Part shown: positions 9,359 to 18,924 of the stretch, piece by piece
How positions within the stretch are numbered: the first letter of the stretch is position 1
Layout: every line of letters starts with the position of its first letter
DNA from: Sporosarcina limicola
GTDB taxonomy: Bacteria; Bacillota; Bacilli; Bacillales_A; Planococcaceae
DNA length: 64,000 nucleotides
Assembly (NCBI RefSeq): GCF_014873855.1
Contig: NZ_JADBEL010000014.1
Span: forward strand, 1-64,000
Direction of reading: 5' to 3'
The notes under the pieces: model-generated
Databases searched by the model: none
What the model saw: only the letters and a program-made list of their open reading frames with translations
Told to the model about the DNA's origin: nothing
Position numbers and translations under genes: made by a program

Positions 9359-11286
9359 GCTCCTTTCAAGGTTTCAATAACAAAAGTGAACTCTTCATAA
9401 AGTAAAATCTTATCCTGCTCAAGTTCAATAATATTATCGCCTAAATGCTCACGCGCTTTTTCATTTAACTCGCTCAAAAAGGCTCCCAGCATCTGACCTT
9501 TTCCTTTCACAAATACAGATGCATCTTCCAAAGTGCACTCCCCATTGTCCAGGCTAATCAAAAATTCTTTTTCGATTACTGTTAAAGTTTGAATATAGCC
9601 TTCTTCATCTTCTTCTTGATTTATATCTAGATTATCGAAATAGGAATTGATTGAATCAACATGACCGATCACATCAGTTTCCAAAATGGAAGGCTCAATT
9701 AGTTCTTCTTCCAATTCAGTTATAGGGTCCAGTTCATCGAATAGCTTTTGTAAATCTTGGTTTTCACTATTTAGTCGATTAATGTTTTCGCTGTCAAAGG
9801 AGATAGTAGATGCAATAGTAATCGCTACTTCTGCTTCGGCATGTCTATCAGGTGATTTCGGAATTTCACTACCTGATACCAAGTGATTTTTTGATTGAAC
9901 CTTCTTAAAGCGTTCTTTTGTTTCATTAGATTTCCCCCTTAGGTTTTCCATCATTTTTTCTTGGAATTCGTCAGGCAACACACTGTTGTCCACCTTTATT
10001 TTTCGTTTTTCCCCGCTATGATCTCGGACTATATTTTCCGACATTCTAAACAGTTCCGTGATTTCACTATAAAAATTGTTTCTCGCGATAACTTCATCGG
10101 AGTAAACATGAATTGGCTCTGTTTTCCTACCAATAACAGCTCCAGAGAATAATTGAACTACATTTCGAACCTTCTTTGTTTCAAACCAAATTTCACCAAG
10201 ATCTTTGCTCTCACCCTCATAATGTTGCTGCAATAGAGCTACTCCAGATTTAAATGTTTTATAAATTTTGTTTTTATGAGTGTCGAAAAAAGCTGTTTCC
10301 CTATAATTACGTATATATGGCTTCCAGTTAGTAATCGAGATTTTCTCTATAGGAACTTCGGCTTCAACAATCCGTTTATATAAAGTGGGTTTATGCTCCT
10401 CACTTCCCCATTCATTCGCCAGCTTACTTTCCTCTAATTCATTTAACATATCATGAATCCAACGCGGTAAATAATTATCAAGTTTAGGATGCATGTCTAT
10501 ATAATTCTCGTGAATTCTCACTAACGCACTGACGTTGAATGCCGCTTTTTCATTAAAGGAATAATTTAGAAGTTCGTAAACAAATACAAAAATATAACTA
10601 AGATCTACTTCAATATAGTTCCCTTTCAGCATTTCTTCTCGCCAGTACAAGTACCACTTTAGTTTTTTATCATCTAAATGCTCAAAGGTAGTCCAATAAG
10701 CTTGTAAAGGTATCTCCCTTGCTTTTTGACCTTTTTGATTGGAGAGCTTAACGGATTTCTGTATAAACTCTTTGCCAGAATTCGAGTATGATACTTCAAT
10801 ATTAAATCCCGTAGATCCGGAACGCTCTCTTGTATTAGGCTTTACGGAATCACGGACAGATTTCAATATAAAATCGGGTGTTTTTAGATGACTATATTTA
10901 GGAAGGATTATCGCTCCCTCATCATAAAATAATTTTGATTTACTTTTACTCGTACCTAGATTTGTTATTCTCTGCTCTGGTGTTGATGACTCCCTAGATA
11001 CAGCTACTTGCAATTGATTATCACCATTGTGGGGAATGGTAGTCACTTGCTCCTCAACCAAATGACTATCTGAACCATTAAATCGTTGAGTCCATTTCTT
11101 CACAAAAAACATATCAATCCAACCTAGTATAAATGGTATGTATGTCCAGCTAAATATAAGATATAAAATCCCCCTAAGATACTTTTTATAGTAAAATAGA
11201 TGGATTCCAAAACCTCCCAAAAAGAACGCTAATAAATATCCAACGACGCTAGACCGATTGCCTTTGACACGAAGATTCCTTTCCAT
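9355..11286 (-). CDS. sngA: TM2 plus TerB-N/TerB-C protein, Shango-type SngA
   Basis: This 643-residue protein starts with a TM2-like membrane domain (residues about 14-60: two hydrophobic segments separated by a GIHLFYYKKYLRG turn). A linker to about residue 110 follows, then a TerB-N-like domain (YWTTFEHLDDKKLKWYLYW and following), and a C-terminal TerB-C-like domain (GKGQMLGAFLSELNEKA and following). TerB-N and TerB-C proteins are linked to stress and phage-defence operons; in Shango the TerB protein is SngA. The TM2 segment would anchor the complex at the cell membrane. Start at 11286 follows a GGGGGAGTT site. It is the first gene of the run and has the repeated promoter segment 11320-11440 just upstream. 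Confidence 0.78.
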   Translation of the reverse strand: MERNLRVKGNRSSVVGYLLAFFLGGFGIHLFYYKKYLRGILYLIFSWTYIPFILGWIDMFFVKKWTQRFNGSDSHLVEEQVTTIPHNGDNQLQVAVSRESSTPEQRITNLGTSKSKSKLFYDEGAIILPKYSHLKTPDFILKSVRDSVKPNTRERSGSTGFNIEVSYSNSGKEFIQKSVKLSNQKGQKAREIPLQAYWTTFEHLDDKKLKWYLYWREEMLKGNYIEVDLSYIFVFVYELLNYSFNEKAAFNVSALVRIHENYIDMHPKLDNYLPRWIHDMLNELEESKLANEWGSEEHKPTLYKRIVEAEVPIEKISITNWKPYIRNYRETAFFDTHKNKIYKTFKSGVALLQQHYEGESKDLGEIWFETKKVRNVVQLFSGAVIGRKTEPIHVYSDEVIARNNFYSEITELFRMSENIVRDHSGEKRKIKVDNSVLPDEFQEKMMENLRGKSNETKERFKKVQSKNHLVSGSEIPKSPDRHAEAEVAITIASTISFDSENINRLNSENQDLQKLFDELDPITELEEELIEPSILETDVIGHVDSINSYFDNLDINQEEDEEGYIQTLTVIEKEFLISLDNGECTLEDASVFVKGKGQMLGAFLSELNEKAREHLGDNIIELEQDKILLYEEFTFVIETLKGA

Positions 11287-11319
11287 TTAACTCCCCCTCA
11301 ATGTTTTTGATATAAAATC

Positions 11320-11440
11320 CACTTTCATGTCCACCATATGCTAATCGTCATGGTTCATAAGTAGTTATATTCATTGGAATTATTCTACCATAGATGACAA
11401 TCTTATTCACCAAAACATTCTAATAACTCTTTTTATTACC
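11320..11440 (-). promoter_or_regulatory. Promoter segment shared with the DUF2075 operon, copy A
   Basis: This stretch upstream of the TerB gene aligns over about 120 bases, at roughly 70 per cent identity, with 33528-33660 upstream of the DUF2075 operon. Read on the minus strand, both copies keep TATGGTAGAAT, a likely -10 box, inside an inverted repeat. In this copy the arms (11374-11381 and 11393-11400) are imperfect; in the other copy they are perfect. This suggests a common promoter and operator for two separate defence operons. Confidence 0.55.
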
Positions 11441-11517
11441 TTTCTTAAAATAGGAAGAACTACAAAAAAACACATCCGGACACCAAACGTTAAATATAAC
11501 TACTGATTGTTCGGCAC

Positions 11518-11765
11518 CTACAACCCAAAGACCCCAGCATCCATTTCTGAACACCAGGGCCTTACATCAATCCTATAAAGTTCTAAACTTCCATCCCACC
11601 AGCCATCAACTTCGCCTGCTTTATATGGATCATTCATTCCCTTTGCAAGTGCGATGAGTTCTTCGATGGCTCGTTTGTTGTATTTATTGATGGCGTTGTT
11701 CAACATGTCCGTGAATTTCACACCTTTACTAGGTTCGTTCGTTGCATGTTTTTCACTTTTCCTAA
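11518..11765 (-). pseudogene. hsdR: Scrap of hsdR (type I restriction subunit), C-terminal end
   Basis: A short frame encodes DMLNNAINKYNKRAI and ELIALAKGMNDPYKAGE, which match codons of the hsdR pseudogene at 25.2-26.9 kb, and then jumps to the sequence that lies past the hsdR stop in that copy. The join falls at the shared nine bases CGCCTGCTT, as expected for a deletion between short direct repeats. The piece from the codons for the last helical region to beyond the stop codon has thus been lost. The adjoining 11722-11765 still matches hsdR upstream sequence. It is not a functional gene. Confidence 0.85.
11533..11598 (-). repeat. 66-bp hsdR 3'-end repeat, copy 2
   Basis: This is the second copy of the segment found at 351-416 and 25147-25212. 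It is attached here to the deleted hsdR scrap and reads through in the frame of that scrap. Confidence 0.85.
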
Positions 11766-11794
11766 ATTAAGGTGTCTCTAATACATTAGAGCAA

Positions 11795-11833
11795 TTTAAA
11801 TCCTGTCCCCATTTAGATAGGAAACAGGATTTA
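11795..11833 (-). terminator. Weak hairpin after the SEC-C gene
   Basis: AAATCCTGT and ACAGGATTT pair around about 18 bases, just past the stop of the minus-strand SEC-C gene. The T run is short, so it is a weak terminator candidate. Confidence 0.45.
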
Positions 11834-11869
11834 TTGGGTAAGTCATCTATCAATAGGTTCTATCCATCC

Positions 11870-13036
11870 TTAGCCCTTCCCACAACACTTTTTATACTTC
11901 TTCCCACTGCCACAAGAACAAGGATCATTTCTGCCGACTTTTATCGTGGCTATTGACTCCATCTTAGGAAAGCTTCCACGCCGTTCATATTCTTGCATAG
12001 ATTGTTCTTTACGTTCCCTAGAAGCCTTCCATGACTCGCTATCCGGGTGCGTTCTTCCCATAAGTTTAAAGAAACTATAGAGAACTTGATCCATGTCATT
12101 TACTCCGTACAGATACCCTTGAAGCAGGTAGTCATCAATTAACGGAAATGCCCTTTCTGATAATTGATGTGTCAAGCCTTCAATGACCATACCCTTTCCA
12201 TCCTCATCAAGGACATCATAGCAATCGACGAGAACCGTCTCCGCGTAATCAGTTTTTGTGTTTCCCAATACAGACAAGGCAAATATGAAGGTTTCATGCC
12301 GCATGGCGAATGGTTTAACTACTTTTACAACCTCATCAGACTGATAGCGACTAAGTGCTTCCGCTACTTCCTCCAGCAGTATATCTTCATCTCGAGCGAG
12401 CAATTCGGCTAGCGTAGGTATGTAGGATGGCAGCTTTAATAAGCCGATTGCGCGAACAGCCAACAACCCACAATATGAAAACCAGTCATTTGCTAATTCA
12501 GCTTTTAGAATGATAGCTAATTCAGCTTCATCAAGCCATCCGCGCCTGAACAGCTCATTTTGAATAAATTTTGCTTCCCTGTAAATGGATTGATTGAATC
12601 TATTTTGCTTTTCTAACTGGGCAATTTTATCATTGAATTGTGATATTAATTCCTCTTGAGTGCTATTCACTAAGCCGTGATAAAACTCGAATTGCTCCTT
12701 TGCCAAATAAGGAGCCAGGTCCATTTCATGTTCGACAATTACTGTAGGGCTTAATTCAAAAAGGAAGGACATACCCAAATGCTTAAGGTGGCTAGGAAGC
12801 TTATTGATCAGTCGAATTAAAAGAGGTACAGATTTTGCATCGACATTACGTTCATTCAGCCAAACGAGAATGGCCGAATTCACTTCATTTTGATTTAATA
12901 AGTCCTGGATGATGAAATCTGTCCATTCCGGTGGCGTGTGCGGATATCCTTGTAATGCTTGCACGACAAATTCTTGTACTAATGGTTCTCGATCAGTGAG
13001 AAAGGGCTGTATTTTTTCTAGAAAATTATTTTGCAT
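11870..13036 (-). CDS. HEAT-like repeat protein with C-terminal SEC-C zinc motif
   Basis: This 388-residue protein is built of helical repeats (HEAT/PBS-lyase style, roughly residues 15-310) and ends in VGRNDPCSCGSGKKYKKCC, a textbook SEC-C zinc-binding motif with ligands of the CxC...CC type. SEC-C tails bind zinc and in SecA contact SecB and the ribosome; in other proteins they are a general protein or nucleic-acid contact module. No catalytic domain is visible. The repeat part suggests a scaffold or adaptor. It is a single gene with its own weak terminator, flanked by decayed genes on both sides, so its link to defence is only positional. Confidence 0.75.
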   Translation of the reverse strand: MQNNFLEKIQPFLTDREPLVQEFVVQALQGYPHTPPEWTDFIIQDLLNQNEVNSAILVWLNERNVDAKSVPLLIRLINKLPSHLKHLGMSFLFELSPTVIVEHEMDLAPYLAKEQFEFYHGLVNSTQEELISQFNDKIAQLEKQNRFNQSIYREAKFIQNELFRRGWLDEAELAIILKAELANDWFSYCGLLAVRAIGLLKLPSYIPTLAELLARDEDILLEEVAEALSRYQSDEVVKVVKPFAMRHETFIFALSVLGNTKTDYAETVLVDCYDVLDEDGKGMVIEGLTHQLSERAFPLIDDYLLQGYLYGVNDMDQVLYSFFKLMGRTHPDSESWKASRERKEQSMQEYERRGSFPKMESIATIKVGRNDPCSCGSGKKYKKCCGKG

Positions 13037-13173
13037 GGCTTTGTTCTCCCTTTATTGTTTTTTATCCTATGACTAATAACGAGTACTAATTTCCAAATCA
13101 ATTCGCTTTTACATCGGAACCCAGAACCTATTATAGTTGATATTCCCCTTCTCATCAATCCTTTAGAAATCTC

Positions 13174-13788
13174 TCAATCACCATAAAGCGTATCGTCCAG
13201 TGTAAATGGAGTATCATCATTTTCGAGTATGATCATCTGTTGAATGCGCTTTAGGAAATAAACCCAATTTGCAACAAATCGGTCCAAAGACTTTTCTGTT
13301 TCTTTATAGTTGCCACCGACATGGAGCACACAACGATGAGTAGAATCAATGTTCATTCCCTTTAACAATAAATAATGCATAGTTAAGCTTTTTAATGAAT
13401 TCTCCAACACTTCTTTTTCAAAGGAATTCAGAACAACAAAATGATCGGGATGAAAATCAATTCTTAGCTGATGTTTTCTAACAATCTCCCCAATTTCGCC
13501 CAATTTCTTTTTTAACGGCTCCATATAACTCCAATTAGGAAGTTCTCCATGGTTCGCCAATGGAATCAGTCGAGAGGTTAAGCGATAAAAATGAATTCCA
13601 TTAAATACATTATGTTTCAGCAATCTATGTGTATTTTCAAGATTAGCCAGCGCAATCCTTTCCAATTTGCGAATCGCCGCCTCACGATCCCCGATCTTTT
13701 GGAACTGAGCAAACGTCATTGTTTTGGATGGAGAAGCATTTTTCAGTTCCATACTCATCGCAACATATCCTAGTCGTACAATCGTCAT
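13174..13788 (-). pseudogene. uvsE: UV damage endonuclease UvsE/UvdE, C-terminally truncated
   Basis: The N-terminal two thirds of a UV-damage endonuclease are present. The opening VRLGYVAMS, the HNVFNGIHFYRLTS stretch, the metal-ligand region RIDFHPDHF, HVGG and LENDD are all typical of UvsE, a TIM-barrel AP-type nuclease that nicks next to UV photoproducts. The frame stops after 204 residues, shortly past LENDD, where a full UvsE has about 300 residues including further His and Glu ligands. I see no continuation in any frame downstream to 13037. Loss of the last metal ligands should abolish activity, so it is called a pseudogene by 3' deletion. Confidence 0.8.
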
Positions 13789-13839
13789 TTTACCACCTCA
13801 TCCATCAGTATGAAGCTAATGTGGTGACAGTAGACATTG

Positions 13840-13980
13840 TTATGCCCTTACGATTAAACTATCCTTCTTGCTTTTCAAGTAGATTGCATAGGTAGTATAA
13901 GCAGGCAAATCACATCCAAATTTGTGATCCAGTTCATATAGATTCTCTTTTTGTAGATACGAATCCGAAGAAATCCCCAC
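13840..13980 (-). other. Possible 46-residue gene remnant
   Basis: A GTG-started frame of 46 residues (containing YELDHKFGCDLPAYTTYAI) shows ordinary amino acid usage and ends at 13840. No good binding site precedes it and I do not recognise it. It may be the C-terminus of a lost gene in the decayed stretch between uvsE and the sigma factor; the remainder of 13789-14126 shows nothing else. Confidence 0.25.
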
Positions 13981-14126
13981 TCATCAAGTAATTGACGAGA
14001 AGTGCTATTTGAATGATCTAATTGTATTGGTGCGATGTTAAATAATTAAAATTCGATAATTGTTATAAAAATACAAATGAAATCGTTCTACACATTGGTT
14101 TAACAGACTTTTCATTTTTTATACAA

Positions 14127-14564
14127 TTGCAGTTAATTTTCCGAATTGTTCATTGCGGGTACCTGAAAATAAGACAAACAGGAAGTGTTGCTTTATGGCA
14201 AGCGTGGACTCGTTTTGACATGGAAAAAGGGAATTTCACACCATTCGCCTACGGAAGCATCCGCGGAGCCATGTTGGATGAATTAAAAAAGAAAAATATA
14301 GTTGATTCGAACACAACCCAAATGGACAATGAGGCTCTAGAAGAGTTGCTCAAAGTCGCTGATACAGTCGAATCCGAATGGTCTGAGGCAGTAGACGAAG
14401 CATTTGAACAAATGACAGCTGCTGACCGCAATCTCGTTCACTGGCTATTTGTAGAGGAGTTGTCCTTGTCCGAATGCACAAAAAGGGCTGCTATTTCACT
14501 TCCGGGCATTAAAAAACATCGGCAGAAAATGATCGCGAAGTTACGGGAGGTTATGGTGAAATAA
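14127..14564 (+). pseudogene. Sigma-70 family factor, 5' damaged
   Basis: The frame from about 14180 encodes a sigma factor: region 2 is clear in GSVALWQAWTRFDMEKG and FTPFAYGSIRGAMLDELKK, and region 4 is seen in the C-terminal HTH-like part (LSLSECTKRAAISLPGIKKHR). The N-terminal part of region 2 is missing in this frame. A different frame just upstream (around 14148-14172) reads SLRVPENKT, which is what one expects immediately before the region 2 helix, so a frameshift near 14172 is likely. No proper start or binding site is found. It may be the remnant of a regulator linked to the neighbouring beta-helix/AAA gene, which is convergent to it. Confidence 0.65.
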
Positions 14565-14621
14565 GTTGAAGGTTCAAGGAGAAGTTTGGAGAGTAACAAA
14601 CAAGTAGAGAATAAGAGATGT

Positions 14622-14657
14622 AAAGCCATTGGAACAATAACATTCCAATGGCTTTTT
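14622..14657 (+). terminator. Rho-independent terminator
   Basis: AAAGCCATTGGAA and TTCCAATGGCTTTTTT pair perfectly around eight bases. It lies between the converging sigma factor remnant and the beta-helix/AAA gene. The T run favours the plus strand. Confidence 0.85.
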
Positions 14658-14689
14658 TGCAGTACCTGTGTACTAAAACAACAAATCAT

Positions 14690-17600
14690 TCAACTCTCCA
14701 ACAAAACTAAATCATCCTTCGTAATTTCTTTTTCGAGCGCAAGCCTATTTTGTTTATTGCTCGCCACAGCCATTCGATAATCAACTTTACGCGTCATTTC
14801 TTTCGCTATTTTTTTAGCAAGACCGGCATTTCCGAAATGACTATCTCTACGCGCATAAATCTCTTCATAGTGACGAACTAATGCACTCTTTGCTTCATCT
14901 GTTATGCCGTACCCTTTACTATAGAGGTCGGTAATCTCCATTAATTCCTTTGGTGTATAATCTTCAAAATGGAACGTTAGTCCGAAACGTCGACGGAGTC
15001 CGGGGTTGCTGTCTAAGAAACGATTCATTTCTTTTTCGTACCCTGCGGCAATTAATAGGAACTCGCCTTGTCGATCGGACATTTTTTTCAGCACCACTTC
15101 CACTGCTTTTTTCCCGAAGTCATTCTCTCCACCACTCGCAAGCGTGTACGCTTCATCAATAAATAACGCACTACCCATCGCTCGTTCAATCAGCCCGGCT
15201 GTCAGCTTCTCCGTTTCACCAATATGACTACCGACTAAATCGCTGCGATCTACTTCAATCAGATCGCCTCGTTCTAATAATCCAAGCGCTTGATAAATAC
15301 CAGCGAGCACACGACCGACCTCGGTTTTACCTGTCCCTGGTTTACCAATCAACAGCGTGTGGTTCATCAACTTCTCTGTAGAATGATTTTCTCGTTTGTA
15401 GTATCTCATTAATTCAATCATTTTATCTATTTCAGCCTTCACAGAACCAAGGCCGATAAACTGATGGAGTTCTGCACGTTTATGGGCGAGTAGTACTTCA
15501 TCGATTGGAACATCGTACGTCTTCACTCCACGCTCTTGTACCGCTTGTACAACGTCTTGTTCTTCAAACGTCGTCAATACCTTTTCCGTCCACTCTTCAC
15601 GCGGAATTTTCGCAATTCTCATCGACTGAGCAAGCCCGATTTGATCGTATAGTATACGTGCCATTCGAGCGTTACTAAATGTTTCATCGCGCATACGATA
15701 ACGTTCCACGAACTCCTCATAAACTGCTTGTTTGGCAGCAGGAGTAAGCACATAGCTTCCTTCACACCGGCTTAAGAAGATTTGAAGCAACTCATCTGGT
15801 GTATAGTCAAGAAAGTGAATCTTTTCAGTAAAACGATCTTTCAATCCCGGATTAGACGCTAGGAAACTGCTCATTTCTTCGGTATAGCCTGCCGCGATGA
15901 CAATGAATTCACCGCGAGAATTTTCCATTGCAGGAAGCAACGTTTCAATTACTTTTTTACCGAAATCATTACTAGAATTGCCCCCTGCTGCAAGCGTATA
16001 CGCTTCGTCTATAAAGAGGACGCCACCCATAGCTTCCTTAATAATTACTTTCGTTCGTTCTTCTGATTCACCAACATGCGTTCCAACGAGATCTTCCCGC
16101 TTCACTTCAGTTACGTGGCCTGTCTTTAATAAACCTAGTTCCTTAAAAATCTTTCCTATAAGCCGAGCGACTGTCGTTTTACCAGTACCCGGATTACCTT
16201 GAAAGACCATATGAGGCGCTATCATCAGATTAGCTTTCATTCCACGCTCTAATTTGAATTGATTAATGTCGCTTACGTTTTTAAACTCCTGGATTTTGTC
16301 TTTCACATCTTCCAGTCCAATAAACCCGTTCAAACCACTCATGAAAACATCCATCTGATCAGTAGGTGATGAATCTATAGTAGAGGAATGTCCAGCACTG
16401 CCGCCTAATTTACTAGTGATTGGTGGAACCTGCAAGTCCGTATCGGTAAGCAAAGGAACACTGTCATCCCAACGAACTAAATCTCCTGCTTCGTTGTTCT
16501 CAAAAGAACAGTCGTTAAGAACCGGAACCGAACGCTCGAGCCTCAGTCCAGCCTTCTTCCCATTCATCACTTGCACCCCAGTGAATACAGCATCTGAACA
16601 ATCTTGCAAGATGATTTGATCATCACGATGACCATGTACTCGAGTTACCGTCACTTCAGTACGCTCCACCTGACTCAAGACGATTCCTGACGATTGACCG
16701 TCATAGATTTCACATTCCGTTATAAAGACTTCTGCAGATTCCGTTGCTCTTATTTGTGGCCTTTTATGATTGAACAAAATTGACCGTTCTACTGAAATAA
16801 CTACTTCAGGACCTGCAAGTATACCGTTCTTATCGCCACCCGATATTCTACAATCCGTAATTTCTGCTTTAGCCGCAGCACTGAGTAAAATGTTGGATCC
16901 CTTATGACCGAAGATGATGCAATTGGCTGCCGTCAACTTGGATTCTTTTACAACTATCCCTACACTATCCCCACTCTTTACTTCGGTCGCCGACAGAATT
17001 ACTTCCGATTGTTCAGAAGCAAAAATCTGTACACCACTATGATGGCTAATAAGAGAATCCGAAATAGTCACTTGACTACTTGTCACGTAAACTCCTTTAT
17101 TGTTTCCACTCTCAACTTCACAACCCAGAATCGTGAACACGCTTTGAGTAAACGCAGAGAGTTGCGTCATCTGATTGTACTTCACTTCAGATTCGATGAG
17201 TGTACACGTGGAATTTCCGGAAACAATTCCTCTAGACTCACCCGAAAGGATCTGTGTTTTTGTAATCGAGAGTTTGCTTTGTTCGTTACAGGAAATTTGG
17301 TCTCCTTTTTGGTTTTTAAACTGTGAGTCGGATAGCTCAACTGATGAACCACTGACGTTCATTCCTTCAGCCTCACCATTTTCAAACGTACTTGCCTCGA
17401 CTTTGATATGGGATCCATTCGTAAATGCTACATGCTCCAAACTTTGGTTTTTAAAGACACAATTTTTCAGGACACCCTTAGATTGATCACAATAGATTCC
17501 TTGGACATGTCCAAAATAAAAATTCGTACTTTCTACGTCCATAGAACTGTCTTGTTCCAAACGAAGTTGAACCCCGCGATTTCCGATGAATGAACTTTGT

Positions 17601-18184
17601 GTGATTGTTGCTCGACTCGTTTCATACAAGCAAAGGCCAGCATCTTGCCCACTTAAAATTCCGGAATTCGTTACCGCGACTTCTCCTCCCGCGCGCACAC
17701 TAATTTGTGCAGACTTGATCGTGTCTTCTACTATGCATTCGAACAAAGCCAAACGCCCTAATACCTCAATCCCTTGTATGTTTTTTTGAAAGTTCGAATG
17801 CTCTACGGATACTTTTGCAGCTGCATCAACTCGCATTGCAACTCCTTGAATCTCAGAGAAAAGACAGTGGTGAAGCGTTACATCTCCTGATTCGATATGT
17901 AAACCAAAGTCCACTGGACCAGTGCCTCCTCCAATACTGATCGATTCGATACGCACTTCTTCCGTTGTCGCGATACGAACACTTCCTGTTAGACGAACTG
18001 AGCTCGCTTCACCTTCTGAACTTCGAAGAACGAGCAGCTTATCGATTGTTACATGTTCATAATAAACACCTTCATCAACTTCCACTGTATCTCCTGGTAA
18101 AGCTGCCTCTACTGCAACCTGAATGGTTTTGTAGTTGGATCCTTCACGCTGAGACACTTGAATAATTGCCACGTATCTTCCCAC
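14690..18184 (-). CDS. Right-handed beta-helix protein fused to two CbxX/SpoVK-type AAA+ modules
   Basis: This 1164-residue protein has an unusual build. Residues about 10-580 form a long series of roughly 22-23-residue units rich in Val, Ile, Ser, Thr and Asn (repeated patterns such as VEVSxSxF, GIxVSG), typical of a right-handed parallel beta-helix of the pectate-lyase/NosD kind. Two AAA+ modules of the CbxX/CfxQ/SpoVK/EccA class follow. Walker A of the first is GNPGTGKT near 662-669 and of the second GKPGTGKT near 946-953, each with an LFIDEAYTL Walker B. Both appear active. Such ATPases remodel protein complexes. The beta-helix is probably the target-binding or scaffolding part. No signal peptide is seen, so it is cytosolic. 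The GTG start has a poor binding site and may lie a few codons downstream. No type VII secretion gene is nearby. Confidence 0.85.
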   Translation of the reverse strand: MGRYVAIIQVSQREGSNYKTIQVAVEAALPGDTVEVDEGVYYEHVTIDKLLVLRSSEGEASSVRLTGSVRIATTEEVRIESISIGGGTGPVDFGLHIESGDVTLHHCLFSEIQGVAMRVDAAAKVSVEHSNFQKNIQGIEVLGRLALFECIVEDTIKSAQISVRAGGEVAVTNSGILSGQDAGLCLYETSRATITQSSFIGNRGVQLRLEQDSSMDVESTNFYFGHVQGIYCDQSKGVLKNCVFKNQSLEHVAFTNGSHIKVEASTFENGEAEGMNVSGSSVELSDSQFKNQKGDQISCNEQSKLSITKTQILSGESRGIVSGNSTCTLIESEVKYNQMTQLSAFTQSVFTILGCEVESGNNKGVYVTSSQVTISDSLISHHSGVQIFASEQSEVILSATEVKSGDSVGIVVKESKLTAANCIIFGHKGSNILLSAAAKAEITDCRISGGDKNGILAGPEVVISVERSILFNHKRPQIRATESAEVFITECEIYDGQSSGIVLSQVERTEVTVTRVHGHRDDQIILQDCSDAVFTGVQVMNGKKAGLRLERSVPVLNDCSFENNEAGDLVRWDDSVPLLTDTDLQVPPITSKLGGSAGHSSTIDSSPTDQMDVFMSGLNGFIGLEDVKDKIQEFKNVSDINQFKLERGMKANLMIAPHMVFQGNPGTGKTTVARLIGKIFKELGLLKTGHVTEVKREDLVGTHVGESEERTKVIIKEAMGGVLFIDEAYTLAAGGNSSNDFGKKVIETLLPAMENSRGEFIVIAAGYTEEMSSFLASNPGLKDRFTEKIHFLDYTPDELLQIFLSRCEGSYVLTPAAKQAVYEEFVERYRMRDETFSNARMARILYDQIGLAQSMRIAKIPREEWTEKVLTTFEEQDVVQAVQERGVKTYDVPIDEVLLAHKRAELHQFIGLGSVKAEIDKMIELMRYYKRENHSTEKLMNHTLLIGKPGTGKTEVGRVLAGIYQALGLLERGDLIEVDRSDLVGSHIGETEKLTAGLIERAMGSALFIDEAYTLASGGENDFGKKAVEVVLKKMSDRQGEFLLIAAGYEKEMNRFLDSNPGLRRRFGLTFHFEDYTPKELMEITDLYSKGYGITDEAKSALVRHYEEIYARRDSHFGNAGLAKKIAKEMTRKVDYRMAVASNKQNRLALEKEITKDDLVLLES

Positions 18185-18638
18185 TTTCCATTAGTAAATT
18201 CAATTGATTTCTATACTTTGTATTTTTCTAAACACAATTATACGAATGAGTTCGATCATCAGTTAAGTATACTAGTAAGCCTAGGGATAGAGTAAAGAAC
18301 TGCTTGTGAACAAGAGTAGATAATTGTTTGTGTGCCTGTGCAATAAAAAACAACAAACAATTCACCCAGTCAAATAAAAAAACAATATATATATTAGAAA
18401 ATCAGTTATCTATCTTATCTCCTGTTCATAAATATACAATTACATTGAATTAATCGAATACAACCTTACACAGGTTCCTAAAATTATACATTTTATATTT
18501 ATGTATTATTACAAAACCGTATTGAATACTCTGTGTTAACCCATGCGCTGGAAATTTCTTTTTTCACCAGTCATCACTTCGTATAGTTCCGGAAAATAAA
18601 GCTCTTTATTTAACAATCGTAATCGGAGAATTCACATG
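18185..18638. other. Non-coding stretch upstream of the AAA+ gene
   Basis: This AT-rich stretch holds no convincing gene. It contains one copy of a diverged repeat (18354-18485) described separately. The promoter of the minus-strand AAA+ gene is expected here, but I cannot point to a clear -35/-10 pair. Confidence 0.5.
18354..18485. repeat. Diverged intergenic repeat, copy A
   Basis: Three short blocks occur in the same order and nearly the same spacing here and at 21034-21160: CAAACAATTCAC, TACAATT followed by a TATTG/CATTG-like stretch, and CACAGGTTCCTAAAA. Start-to-start distances are 81 and 34 bases here and 78 and 34 in the other copy. Confidence 0.5.
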
Positions 18639-18832
18639 CTACATTACTTTGTGACTGACGCAACCAAGTACCATTCCTTGATAAGTATTTAAGCTGCGAC
18701 TTCCGATGACAAGTTGATCAATGTCTTTTGAATTCATGGACTTTATTTTTTCTAGACTTGGATTCCCTTTAAACATGGTAATCTTCGTCTTCACTTCAAC
18801 GTCTTTTGCTAGTTCTAAAATAGGACGTTAAA
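18639..18832 (-). pseudogene. Universal stress protein (UspA) C-terminal remnant
   Basis: The minus strand reads a frame ending at 18639 with KITMFKGNPSLEKI, then IDQLVIGSRSLN and MVLGCVSHKVM. This is the C-terminal end of a UspA-family protein, including the ATP-binding G-S-R...G-x-V-S-H region. Nothing upstream of about 18832 continues the gene, so the first two thirds are lost. It is a dead remnant left at the edge of the insert holding the old yellow enzyme gene. Confidence 0.8.
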
Positions 18833-18924
18833 GAGGTACCTAAAAATCAGACACAAAGACGAACTACTTACATTTCTGAATAATTATACAAAAAATAAAG
18901 AACTGCACACCATAACGGTGTCGT

